From contig JAAONU010000001.1 in NCBI GenBank assembly GCA_012932295.1, positions 8,641,104 through 8,705,103 on the forward strand: a stretch of DNA of 64,000 nucleotides. Direction: 5' to 3'. The DNA comes from Cyclina sinensis (lineage: Eukaryota; Mollusca; Bivalvia; Venerida; Veneridae). Numbering within the stretch: the stretch's first letter is position 1; the number at the start of each line of letters is the position of its first letter. The notes under the pieces are model-generated. The model was not told where the DNA came from, made no database searches, and was given only the letters and a program-made list of their open reading frames with translations. A program made the position numbers and the translations under genes. Positions 9,900 to 21,654 of this stretch are shown one piece after another.

Positions 9900-12237
9900 A
9901 TATGATCCGACATTGCGAAATCATTGCGCGTAATCACTTTGTTTTGACAGTAAAAACTGTTCGATTTTTGGTTTCATTTGAAAATTAAAATGAACACATA
10001 ATAAAGAACCTTTATCAAAACTGAACAAAAAGTCCATCATTGATTAACAATTTTCAATTCATTTATGAAAAAATGATCGAACTATTTCGAAGCGTAGGAT
10101 TACTCCTTCTTTGAAATCTAATGTGAAATGCCTCGATTTTCCTGAAAATTTGGCAAGCATAGTTATACCTTTGGAGGGCGAAAGCATTCGCCCCCCAAAA
10201 ACTAGTGCAAGCGATAAATCAAGATTGTCGTTAATTTTCGACACTTTCACTGACGTTTTAGAGAAATTTATCGGTCAGTTTTATCGGACAAGGCGTTAAG
10301 AAAAAACAATTTGTCTTAAAATGATAACTGAGCTTTAATTGTAAATTAGCAGTATCAGTAACAGCAACAGTAACGATATATGTTTTGATTTGTTTGAAAT
10401 GTTTTAGGAACACAGTTTGTATATTATGGCTTTTAATCACGGAAACTTTAGTTTTCTTGTACGTTTTAGAGCAGGTCAGCATTTAAAATATTCTTATTTC
10501 TGGTTTGACCAGAAACGCCATGTTCCGATTATAAGCGCTGGATATTGTCTAAAAATTACACATCTATTGTTTTCAACTTCAGTACAAATTGACGGTTAGT
10601 TTGAAAATAAAAACGAGGCTGGAAAAAAATACGAAAAAAGCCTAAGTCATCGCTCCACTGTAACAAGAAAAATGTTGAAACCATTTTATGACTAGATAGC
10701 AAATCTTTTCACAAATGCAACAATAGCGTTTCGTGTATTAATGATTTCGAGTAGTTAACAAAAGTACTGAAAGGACAATATATCTGTTGCTTCCAAGTCC
10801 AGACGTCAGGAGCTTCATTTCTCCTGATCACGGCAGTTGCTTGGAAACAGTTCATAAACTTCGAGTGAAAAAATTTTGACAATAACTTTCAGACTGTTTT
10901 ACGACATGTTTATAGTTTGAAGACAAGGCATCTAGTTAAATCAGTATTTTTTAATTGGGTATAAGTTAAATTGAAAAAAAATGATTACCCATAATGCTGC
11001 TATAAGAAATTGTCCGGTTATCGACAATTCGAGAAGGAAATTATTTTGAGATGTACAACCAACAAAACATAGTACAGAAATGTTCTGACGCCATAACAAC
11101 CTTTATAAATGATTGCTTAAAATATCTTTAAAACAAATAGTCCTTGTTTAAAACGTGCCGATGAAAAAATAAACCTTATTAAAGACAATATTTGACTTGA
11201 TTTACTAGACTTTGAAACAATTAAGTTTAACTTTAAACACAACCAAGACTAGATACTGCGCAATAATTGTTATGTACACATAAATGTCGTAAAATTGCCG
11301 TAAATCAATCATTCACGACATATAAATTTTAAAATATAATTATCGAATGTGTTATGACAGTCAGTTGTTTTTTTTTTTTTGTTCTTTCTTGCGAAGGAAC
11401 AGTTCATATATAAATTTTCCTGCATCCAATTTTTTAAAAAAAACATCAGCATTTAGATGAGATTTCGGTGTTCCTCTTCGCCACCACCCCCTTCCAAAAT
11501 TTATATACGTGAACAAGAAACAATACGTACAAACGAAAAATTTCACAAGAATATTGTTTTTTGTGTCATATTTTTTTATATACCAAATGGTCTTAGGACA
11601 ACAAGTCATGGCTCTAAAACTAACAACTATTAACTCTCAACAAACAAGATTCAACATTTGTTTTCTTATAATGTCATTCATTTAATAAAACAACCTTTAA
11701 TTAATACAGAAACATTCAATTAAAAACACGAAATTTCTTTCACGTCAGTGTTTTAGTCTAAGGGTTTTTTTTTCTGTACAAGCCCTACAGAAATAAACTA
11801 ACAACTTGACGGTCATTAAGTCATACCTCACAACTTTGTTTACATCACGACCCGAGAAGAGTATATATTTCTCATAAAAATGTTATAAACGCCTTCTTCT
11901 AGCTAACCTTTCATTAATAATTTTATACAACATGACTTAAACATCGCTTTTTGATGTACAAAGTACACGTTAGAGGAAGGTTTATTCTTTTGAATAACAT
12001 AAAATGTGGCTCCCTTTATTTTTTGCTTTGTGGCCAGAGCCATGGGAACCTCTCCTAGGATTCCACTTTGCTCCTGGTTAAGCTTCCTGAACTAAATTTT
12101 CCACCCAGCAGTTGTCCCCTTTATATATATAACGTTATCCTCTTTTCCTAATTAAAATACAATAATTACCACCTAGAAGTGTAAGACCCTCAGTCTTTAT
12201 CCATCGTACCTAGTCAAAGCATAACAATGCTGCATTT
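9900..12237. other. AT-rich DNA with one GC hairpin
   Basis: At 10171-10198 there is an 11-bp stem (TTGG-GGGCGAA / TTCGCCC-CCAA, one mismatch) with a 4-base AGCA loop, inside a region open in both directions (10059-10299). Nothing else is recognised. The remaining frames are short and AT-driven. Confidence 0.35.
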
Positions 12238-12266
12238 AGAACAGAACAGAACAGAACAGAACAGAA
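12238..12266. repeat. (GAACA)n microsatellite
   Basis: Five to six perfect copies of the pentanucleotide AGAAC/GAACA. Confidence 0.9.
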
Positions 12267-13120
12267 TTTAATTAACGTAAATTTTACAGTTTCTTGTGAT
12301 TTATAATAATTCCCAATTATAGTATTAAACATCTAGAGAAAAGAGAACAGAGACAAATGACGTTATGAATTCGTCAAGCAAAACTAAGGTTGTATGAAAT
12401 ATGACAGAAATTAAACTGTTGCAGGACAGTTCTATTTATAAATTCTGACATGTACAGCATAGAATTATAGAACTTTCGCGTCTTTTCCATATACTATAAG
12501 CTTTAAGTCTGAAAGTGGAAATAAAAAAACTGGAAAACGAATATATGATATTCTCATGCAAAAACAAAATAATCAGGATTATAATATAATTTGGTTCTTT
12601 TTTCTTGTTGGAAGTTAGCAAATATTCAAAAAACATTTTACGCTGAATATATAATTACTATCGTTAAAACTACCATGCGTGTTCAATTCTGAAGAAATAA
12701 AAAATTTTGGTAAATTACGCATGCCTAAAGTTCCATACATATATATAAACAAAAACTTTATATAAACATTTATAATCTTTTAAAAAGCAACATAAAATGA
12801 TATTGGATCACGCACTATCGCACAAAAAACATGCAAAACTGTGTGTGGTAACTCTTTCATACATTTTCGTGACTAAAGTCTATGATTTTTTAAAATTCTA
12901 GGTGAGCCTTTTTATGTGAATCTGCTTGTGTCGGGCTGAGGTACTGAACGAGCATAACTTACGTTCAGAAAATAGCCAAACTCATAGTAACACCCGAGAA
13001 CCAGAAGGACTTAAAATATCAAATTTCTCTGACTAACAACTATTGAACTCTGATGTATTTATTATAATACTGGCGGAATATCCTATAAACTTATAAATAT
13101 CGAAGTAGATAGTTTATTTA

Positions 13121-13146
13121 TTTTCTTTCTTTCTTTCTTTCTTTCT

Positions 13147-13189
<43 letters not shown>

Positions 13190-13190
13190 T
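13121..13190. repeat. (TTTC)n then (TTTA)n compound microsatellite
   Basis: About seven TTTC units pass directly into about eleven TTTA units. Confidence 0.95.
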
Positions 13191-13439
13191 CCATTCATTT
13201 GTTATTTCATTATTTATTCTTTCATTTACTAATTTCAGTTTTTGTTTAAATTTAGCTTTCGTTCTCTGCTTCGCTTGTATGCCTATTTTTGTCTTTTGTA
13301 ATTTTTATTTATGCACATTGTCTGTCTGTCCGTCCATCCGTGTGTGTTTGTGAAAGTGCCTGTTTATTGATTTGTACGTTCGATCTTTTGTTTCTTTAAT
13401 TCATTAATTTAACCTATTCAGTTTGTTCAATAATTCATT

Positions 13440-13582
13440 TAATATTCATTGATTCACTTGTTCACGTATTCATTCGTTCGTTAGGTCAGTCATTCATTCA
13501 TGTAAAAGGGCATTACTTCATTCATTCGTTCGTTCGTTTTCTCGTTCGTTCTTTGTTCATTCCTTCCCTCTTTCCCTCCAAA

Positions 13583-13617
<35 letters not shown>

Positions 13618-13880
13618 CATTCATTCATTCATTCATTCATTCATTCATTCATTCATTCACTCATTCATTCATTCATTCATTCATTCATTGAATGATTAAT
13701 TGATTGATTGATTCATTCATTAATTCATACATTCATTCATTCGTTCGTTCTTTCATTTGTTCGTTCGTTCTTTCGAACCTCCATTCATTCATTTATTCGT
13801 TCTTTTAATCGTTCGTCCTTTCTTCCTTCTATCCTTCCTTCCATTCTTCCTTCCTTCCTTCATTCATTCATTCATTTACA
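13440..13880. repeat. Compound tetranucleotide microsatellite (ATTG/ATTC/TTCG/CTTC)
   Basis: Imperfect TTCA and TTCG units lead into (GATT)n at 13583-13616, then (CATT)n to about 13689, then mixed units of TTCG, TTCA and CTTC to 13880. The Ser/His/Phe-rich frame through it (13708-14082) is a by-product of the repeat and not a gene. Confidence 0.9.
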
Positions 13881-14276
13881 AGACAAACTTAGCGAAGACA
13901 TTTTTTATAATTTAATGTTTTTTTCAAGGAAATATGTCTTCTTTTTTCCTGAATACTGCAATTTCTTGACAGCACAGTTCTCACCTAAAATTGTCCTAAT
14001 TCAAAAAAGTACAAGGAAAATTTGTTTAAAAAAAAAACAGGTGATTTTTTTTTCTAAATTATGTGTAATAACAGTCTGTTAATACGCTCAATTTGCGACA
14101 GCTTGACACTACTTTTTACTTCATTACTTCTATAATTTTGCCAAAACTTGCAGTATATGTCAAAATTCCCAGTTTAAAAACTTGCTTCTGTAAAAGTTAC
14201 GGCGGTTTCAGAGCGTCTGTTGGTCATACTGGACTTTATGGGAAATGTAATCATTATAAACTATCAGCCGTGCGAT

Positions 14277-14411
14277 ATGGCTGACGAAAAAAAAACTGGT
14301 TGTTTCGACCATGAATGTCCTCGAATTTCTGTTTTCTGTGACACTATTCAGACATATCATGGCATTAAAGTGAACATGATTAAGCCTTTTGTCTTTGTTT
14401 TAAATCTTTAA
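14277..14411 (+). CDS. Possible first exon or small ORF, unidentified
   Basis: An ATG in fair context (GCGATATGG) starts 44 codons beginning MADEKKTGCFDHECPRISVF. The first 31 codons are less AT-biased than the surroundings and could end at a weak donor GTGAAC. The later part (FVFVLNL) looks like read-through into non-coding DNA. No family was recognised. Confidence 0.18.
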   Translation: MADEKKTGCFDHECPRISVFCDTIQTYHGIKVNMIKPFVFVLNL

Positions 14412-15139
14412 AATCTCAACAAAATAATGAAATGTTGTTATGTGTTGACAGCTTTTGACGAAAAAGTAAAAAAACGGGTTATAAACATTTTTAGAAATTC
14501 ACTAGAATTCATAAGTTTAGTAGTTCACTCGAATTTAATTACTTATATAGGACAAAAATATACAATTATGTTTTTGCGATTTAACTCAAATTTTATTAAC
14601 AAATCGGCATACTAATCATATACATACATTTCTGGAGCTGAAAAATAACATCAAACAATACATTTGCTTTTTCTACAAATTTTATTTATTCTGTAGTTTC
14701 TTCGTTCTCTCCATTCTTTATTTGTTCATTCGTTTACTCATTTAATAATTTCCGCCAGAATAATAACTGTTATTGCATTTTTCTATTTAGTGTTAGTTTA
14801 GTACATTTTATTTTCTTTTTGTAATTTAAAATCTTCTTTCTTCATTTTGTTCTATCGTAATTTTTTTCGTTCTTTCTTCTGTCGTTCATTGTTTATTAAA
14901 GAATGGTGCACACAGCAAAGCAACCCCTGGACAAAGTTCTTGATCGTTTGGAAGGACGTTTCGCACCTACAGTGCTAGATAATAAATGCATGTACATGTA
15001 CAAGTAGCATATCTCAACTAAAGATGTATTTAATTGACATTCAAAAGTGAGCGTACAACTTTGTTACAACTTATGCAACCAACGATCAAGTAATATTAAT
15101 GCTAGGCATTAATGGCTGTTTTTCAAAAGAATCAATTAA

Positions 15140-15442
15140 ATGCTCTTCAACAATTTTACTGCGCATTTCGATTGCAGATATTTTGTTATCAATTACACGA
15201 AATGCAATTTTGACAAATCGTTTAAGCACGTTCAAAATGAAGTCGAGCCAGGCTTAGCGAACACTCTCAGGATTGGGCTAAGGTACAGATGGAAAAGTCT
15301 TCTCATATCAAAAGTTGATATGTCTCAACTAATACTTAAAAGTCTTAATATTTTTAATTTAAATTTCTTACAAAATTTTGCAGACAAGCGCTGCTGCATT
15401 TGTAGTCCTCCAAATGATCTGAAAACTATCCTTAAACGTTAA
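15140..15442 (+). CDS. Exon-like island, unidentified
   Basis: One frame is open for 100 codons. Within it, an acceptor-like GATTGCAG ends at 15177 and a donor GTACAG begins at 15283, enclosing 105 nt that read YFVINYTKCNFDKSF and onward. A second acceptor TTTTGCAG ends at 15383 and is phase-compatible with that donor, giving a short end RQALLHL and a stop at 15403. Unspliced, the frame instead ends KRCCICSPPNDLKTILKR. Neither version is recognised. It could be chance. Confidence 0.18.
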   Translation: MLFNNFTAHFDCRYFVINYTKCNFDKSFKHVQNEVEPGLANTLRIGLRYRWKSLLISKVDMSQLILKSLNIFNLNFLQNFADKRCCICSPPNDLKTILKR

Positions 15443-15640
15443 TTTAACACAGCATAAGAGCTACAATTGTTTAAAATGTCAAGTGCAATATTTTGGAAAT
15501 ACAGTTACAAAATGATAACAAGCAGAAATAACAAAGACTATTAAAATGTATTTGCTAACCCTATAAACGTAGCTCATTTTCATTCCCATAGTGACTAAAA
15601 TAAAATGTAGGTCAGTAGGTTATAATAACAGTAACAATAG

Positions 15641-15918
15641 TAGGATTCAACGTCATCGCGCACCTTTTTATGCTCTCTCGCGGACCTTTTTATGAATGCA
15701 TGCTGAAAAAACTTTCACCCGTTTTCAGGCCTAAACAAGAATTTTACATCATAAAAATTCTTTACGTAAATACATAGCACACCAGCCAAACTTTGGTGCA
15801 CAACATGATTTTTTGCAGCTCTACAGATTTCTTATTGAAAAAGACCATTTTACCTATCGTTGACAAAAAATGGTCCACGAGAGAGCATAAAACAGGTGCG
15901 CGATAACGTAGTATCCTA
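15641..15918. mobile_element. MITE with ~46-bp terminal inverted repeats
   Basis: The left end starts TAGGATTCAACGTCATCGCG and runs through TGCTCTCTCGCGGACC. The right end, read in reverse complement, starts TAGGATACTACGTTATCGCG and runs through TGCTCTCTCGTGGACC. The ends match over about 46 bases with only a few differences. The element is about 278 bp, AT-rich inside and has no coding capacity. No clear target-site duplication was seen. Confidence 0.75.
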
Positions 15919-16239
15919 CAATTGAGTAAGATATTGCGAAAATTTTAAATATATTTGCAAAATTTCATCACTATAGCGTAAAAAGCGTTGTTTCTTTTAG
16001 GCAAACTAGTAAGTTTTTAATTAAGGTACACTGACACTTTTTTAAAAATGCTTACAAACCTGTGCCTATCATTATTTAAGTAATACAATTGTGGCATAAA
16101 AACGAGTAAGGTGGGTCAAGTTTGAGGTATCCGAAATCAAAACATTGTTTACCAGTCAAATTGTAAATTTCATTAGTGTATAGCTATATTTAGATCAGAA
16201 ATCATAAGAATTCACCACTTCACAAACTCGTTATATTAA

Positions 16240-18070
16240 GCATGGCCGACGGCTGTGGTCATATATAATTATCGCCTGGACGGCGATATATACAATTAAC
16301 AAGATTTGAACAGTTTTGCCTGTACACGGCCTGCCTTTAGCCAATCAAAGCAAAGCATTTCATATCACATGATAACAAAATGGACGTCAAAATTCTTCTG
16401 CAAGGGATGCGTAAATGGACTCGCCCAACCGCCATGTTTGTCGGGTTACTTATTCTTACAACTGAAAAATACCATCATGAATGTACGATCTCAGGACCAG
16501 TCTTCAGGACAAGTATTAGCATTTCCAAAAATTCTTGAATTCGCCGTTCAGCCATGTATGACGTCTTATCCATAGATGAATGTATTTAAGAATTTAATTT
16601 GATAATTTTATAACATGCTTTGCAGTGAAAAGCGAAGTTATATCTGATCATTTTCACACAGAAATAATAAAGCAGATGAAGTATACATTGTAGTTTTTAT
16701 TGTAGCTGGGATATTTTTGAAAGCGGATGATTTGGCTTCTTTATGAAAAGCATGCCAATATCTTTATACATCATGTGAAAATTTGCAGCATTAAAAACCT
16801 TGTAAATATTGCTTTGTTGTAAACCAGTCTACGCATAATTAATTAGCTATTTGCGTAGCTTTTTACTTTATTTATTACTAAAAAAATGTTTACTTAACAA
16901 AAGCTAGATACTATTCTTCAATAGCATAAGAATATTACATATAAAATTTAAACAGAATAAATTTTAGGTAAAAAAATACGATATTACCGTGACCCTAAAC
17001 AAGCATATATTAAACACGGATATATCCTGATCAAACTCCTCGCACCGGGTACGTCACGCTTTGCTACTTTAACTGTACTGATCAGGGGAAGTAACCGCTG
17101 CAGGGACTTTGTATCCTGATTAGAATCGCCCGGAAGCAAGAATTTAATTTTTTCTTTAAGTGCAAGTTTTGGAAAAACCAGACAAAACATAAACATACTC
17201 TTATTTAGACTACATTCTCTAGTTAGAAATGACATGTAGCAAAAAAAATTGAGATTATCTTGTGTTATCCCGCAAGAGCCTGAAGACTGGTACTGAGTTT
17301 GTGATGATGGTATTTTTCAGTTGTAAGAATAAGTAACCCGACAAACATGGCGGTTGGGCGAGTCCATTTACACATCCCTTGCTGAAGATTTTTTAACGTC
17401 CATTTTGTTATCATGTGATATGAAATTATTCGCTTTGATTGGCTAAAGGCAGACGGTGTACAGGCAAAACTGTTCAAATCTTGTTAATTGTATATATCGC
17501 CGTCCAGGAACGGCGATAATAATCGCAATATTTTTTGCTGCATGTCATTTTTAACTAGAGAATGCAGTCTAAATAAGAGTATGGTTTGTTTGTTTTTTCC
17601 AAAACTTGCACTTAAAGAAAAAAATAAATGCTTGCTTCCGGGCGGTTCTAATCAGGATACAAACTCCCCGCAGGGGTTACTTCCCCTGATTAGTGCAGTA
17701 AAAGTAGCAAAGCGTGACTTAACCGGTGCGAGGAGTTTGATCAGGATTTTCCGTGTTTTATATATGCTTCATTAGGGTTAGGACGATATGTTTTTCATTA
17801 AGAAGCCAAATCGTCTGCTTTCAAAAATAGTCCAGCTACAATAAAAATTACAATGTATATTTAATCTACTTTATAATTTCTGTGTGAAAATTATCAAATA
17901 TAACTTCGCTTTTCAGTGCAAAGCATGTTGTAAGATTATCAAAGTAATGCATGAAGAACATGAAATACATTCATCTATGGATAAGACGAAATGCATGGCT
18001 GAACGGCGATTTCAAGCATTTTTGGAAATGCTAATACTTGTATATATAAAAAATGTTATCGATATTTATA
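16240..18070. mobile_element. Large inverted, circularly permuted repeat element
   Basis: Five blocks occur twice in opposite orientation. In + order the left set is E (about 16262-16298), A (16300-16505), B (16505-16575), C (16600-16760), D (17010-17258). The right set, read on the minus strand from 18045 down, is B, C, D, E, A. Landmarks are A with GCCAATCAAAGC and CATATCACATGATAACAAAA, C with TGCTTTGCA and GCGAAGTTATAT, D with CTGATCAAACTCCTCGCACC and CGCCCGGAAGCAAG, and E with a small hairpin ATCGCCGT/ACGGCGAT. Matching open frames (16306-16575 + with 17477-17265 -; 17235-16984 - with 17488-17775 +) are a result of the duplication and show no known domain. Confidence 0.75.
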
Positions 18071-18189
18071 CGTCAGTTTAAAGTTTTGACGATAGTGAGT
18101 TTGTCGTCAAGGTGCAGAAGCGCACGGAGTTTCAATTTGAGTTTTATCTTCGTTGGTATTGGTTGTCCGAAGAGTCTAGTAAGTCAAAG

Positions 18190-18355
18190 TTGTAAGGGAT
18201 AGTGCGAGATACAGACAGCCCATCTGAGACTACAGTGTCTTTCCGCATTCCTCACTTTCGGTGCGAGTACTGGTTTGAACCCAGGAAGCAGTCTTCGAGC
18301 GGGATTAATATAAGTTGCAAACACTTGCTTCCCAATCGATGTAAAATAAATAAGT
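18190..18355 (+). mobile_element. SINE-like fragment
   Basis: It contains a B-box-like GGTTTGAACCC and ends with CACTTGCTTCCCAATCGATG followed by an AAATAAATAA tail, the layout of a tRNA-derived SINE 3' end. It differs from the 2571/63336 family. There is only one copy in the window, so the call rests on motif layout. Confidence 0.4.
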
Positions 18356-21300
18356 TTAAACTAAACTAAGTAGTGTTAGTAGAGGAGCGGGCATCGAACT
18401 CACGAATTCCTGACTCTTGTAACATAATATGGTATAAATGCTCTTAATTATAATACTTTCTGCACAGCTCAGCTCGCATCTATAAATCATTTTCCAATAA
18501 TCTTAATTCCTAATAAAATCTTAAAGCTGGAAGCGAGTTATGTAAAATTTTGTGTTTACTGAAGTGGATTTATTCAACTTTCTTTGAAGATCAAATGACT
18601 GCTTAAGTGTTCCTTCCTCCTTTATTATGCGAAAGCATCTTTCTCTAGAAATTTGGCATTAATTTCCAATGAAATATATCAAAATGAAGTATATACATGC
18701 TGAGATATTTTTATCCTTGAACTTACGATGTTTTGGATATAGCGTAACCTATAACATTTCTTTACTTTTAAATCAAAATTTATGTGAATTATTTCAAATA
18801 AAATAAAGTGAAAACAATAACAGCTATAATTAAAACATCAACAATTCATAATTGAAACTAATTATATTGAAAATATTAATTATTTTGTGGTAAGTTTATA
18901 AGCAATTAAAAATAAGCATTATATCTTTTCAAAGTAGATCGGGGACATAGTCGAATATATTTTTGATATCTAAGGAAGTTTTTTTATGATGAAAACATTC
19001 CTTAAAGCGTGTTGCTGTTGTTGTTATTGTTGAGAAAGATAATGACGGAGACGACGGCGATTACAATGACGATGATGATGATGATTATGATGATGATTTA
19101 GTTATAGTTTTGTTCAATATCTTCTAAACCTCAAATTCGTTTTCATCCTTTAAGAGTTTATGCGACCTTGACATTTGTTAAATATGTTGGGTTTTTTTAC
19201 TGGCCCTTCATTCTGTCAAAGATAGAATCAAAAGACATGTAAGCCTATAAATAAATTCAAAATCTTGGTATGACCTTGCCCTTTGACCCAGTAAGAAGAG
19301 ACTACATTAAGTTAGTTTTCAGGATGCTAAACGATATTCCCCAAATAACTTGATACCATTTCAAAGAATTCATATAGTACAATCCTCGACCTGCCATCGT
19401 AACAACTCTTTCTAGTTACCATTGTAGAATCATGAATTTTTGAATAAGTTTACATGCAAAAAAATAATGAACATTAACAACAAAAACCGACAAACAGTAT
19501 ATTATTATCGAATAGATTAAGTGAAATACCAAAAAACAAAAACGGTTTTAGTAAAGAGAACACCAAAAACGCTTCAAAACACTTGAATTTGTGGCAGCGG
19601 ATAATTTGATATAAAAATTAATTGCGGCTGCAGACGAACTTATCTTTTGTTCGCTGAAGAAGTAAAATATTTAAGTTTGCAAACAAGAATTTCGAACAAT
19701 GAAAAATATTATCCAAAAGTTTTGTTTCTAGAAATAGAACGGCTCGACTGTTCTTAAATCTTTATTTCGTATGCGAAAAAAAATCTAGAATTAACATTAA
19801 TGACGTTTACACATTAACATATCAAAAGTGAAATTTTCACCTTGAAAAGAAATTATGTTTGTTTTGAAAGAAAGCAACTTATTTTATCAGATTTAACGCA
19901 ACATGTTTTCGTCTCTGATACTTTTGTCCAACAAGATCTTTTATCAGAACTTTTAATGAGAGGATAGCACTGAGGGTAGCTCTGTGTGCGCCAGTGCCTG
20001 ATAGCGAAAACAAGTGATTTTGTATTTGTTTTCACAGAGTATTAATATTACATAATAACAGACGCGTACTAGCAGGTTTAATAGGAAATAATCAAAATAG
20101 ATTATACAAGGCTTTGGGCGCATTTTCTGGCTTTACTGAGAATTTGAGGCTGAGAATGAGTAGCTTCTGACCCATAGTTATGCAGTGAATTTTTTGTGAA
20201 GTGTAGAAAGTTGACAATTTGACCTCAGACCGAGCCAGGATATGGCGCTACATTAACCGCGACCCCTTGATATCTGGACAGGAAATTGTCAGATATATAT
20301 CAAGACTAAGTCAGTTTAATAACGCTGTATTTTATTCCTTTAAGGATTGCTTCTAAAGGGATTGCTAGTGAACTTTGTGATATTGGCCTGGTCTTACCCG
20401 ACTGTATAGTAAAGCTGGAAAACTGTCGTCTGCCTCCTGAAGGAACGCTTCTGGCACACCATTCCTTTATGCTGGTACCACGTTTGATCCCTAACCAGAT
20501 GCGTGTAAGGAGACTCTGTCAGCAAGTTACCTATACGCGTGTGTAAATAGTGTTTTCAGCAACAGTTTCAATGACAATCGTGCGAACTTCAGTTTTTGTT
20601 CTTATAAAACTCTCCAAGAAGATCGATATTTCAAGAGTTTTGCAGATTAATTTGAAATAAAGGGTAGACTCAAAGTCTCCAATTAAAAATGGTTGTTTTA
20701 CCTCACCTGTTGAAATGTTTCCGTTCTAACGGCTTACCAATGCAATTGTGTTTATTTCATGTCTAGTATATTACATCTAAGTGTAATACACATAATGCAG
20801 CTGTCTGTAATTTTAATTTTCACATTAGTTATAAGTCGTCACATTTCAATTAAAGCAAAGTTCATTAATAATAATGTATTTTTAATTGGTCGAAACTCTT
20901 ACTATGATAGTTTAACGGAGTGCATGTTGTATTTTCCGGATATGCGATAAATATAAAATTTTCTTATATTCTTGTATTAGTTATTAAATGTTTATCAGTT
21001 AAAAATAAAAACGCTTGAAGATGGTAAAGAAACACGTGAGTCGTGGGAAGTTTTCTCGTGGTGTTTCGTGAGATCGTCTGCACATAGCTGTAAACCTAAA
21101 CACTGTGCTTGGCGGTCAAGGAAAACGCAAGATGCATATGTTGAAAATTTCCGTCTGACTCCCATCTCGTTTACTTACTTGATAATCAAACTCAAATTGA
21201 GATTGAAGACCTAATTCAGATAGTTTTATGAGCATTTATGGGACCAGAAGTTCTTGAAATTAGGTTACGTATTGGCACTGTACCACCATTTTAACTTTTG

Positions 21301-21654
21301 GTGAAGGTATACATATTTGCCGACTGAATTTACTTCACACTTTTAGGGGGTTTTCCTTCATCAAAACTCTCCTTTTTACACACAAAAAATTGACAGAGGA
21401 TAATCACATAGTTTGCCCTATGATAAAAAATATTGCACTGATGTAGCCTTTTTCTTGTAGAAATCACCGAGCTTTCTAACCGTAAAACAGGCAACAGACC
21501 CGAGTTCTTCCGTTTCAAAAGCCAACGTGTTTCATACCTTCATAACTTGAGAGGCTTATCAAAAAACGAAAAAGAGGACCAACAAGATGTTACGTAAATA
21601 TCAGATTGGTAAGCGATGATGCGTTAGAGCCTGGGCATTGTAATATATAAATGC
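18356..21654. other. AT-rich DNA with a (GAT)n microsatellite
   Basis: There is a short (GAT/GAC)n run at about 19050-19098. No other supported feature is visible. The open frames (19853-20035 - and 20759-20950 +) are short and unremarkable. Confidence 0.35.

Noticed and set aside
13708..14082. 124-codon frame rich in Ser, His, Phe
   Set aside because: Product of the ATTC/TTCG tetranucleotide microsatellite, with no real coding signal.
16306..17775. Paired similar frames (MNSFACT... and MSFLTRECSLNKS...) as duplicated genes
   Set aside because: The similarity extends equally through non-coding parts and is explained by the inverted repeat; no conserved domain or start context.
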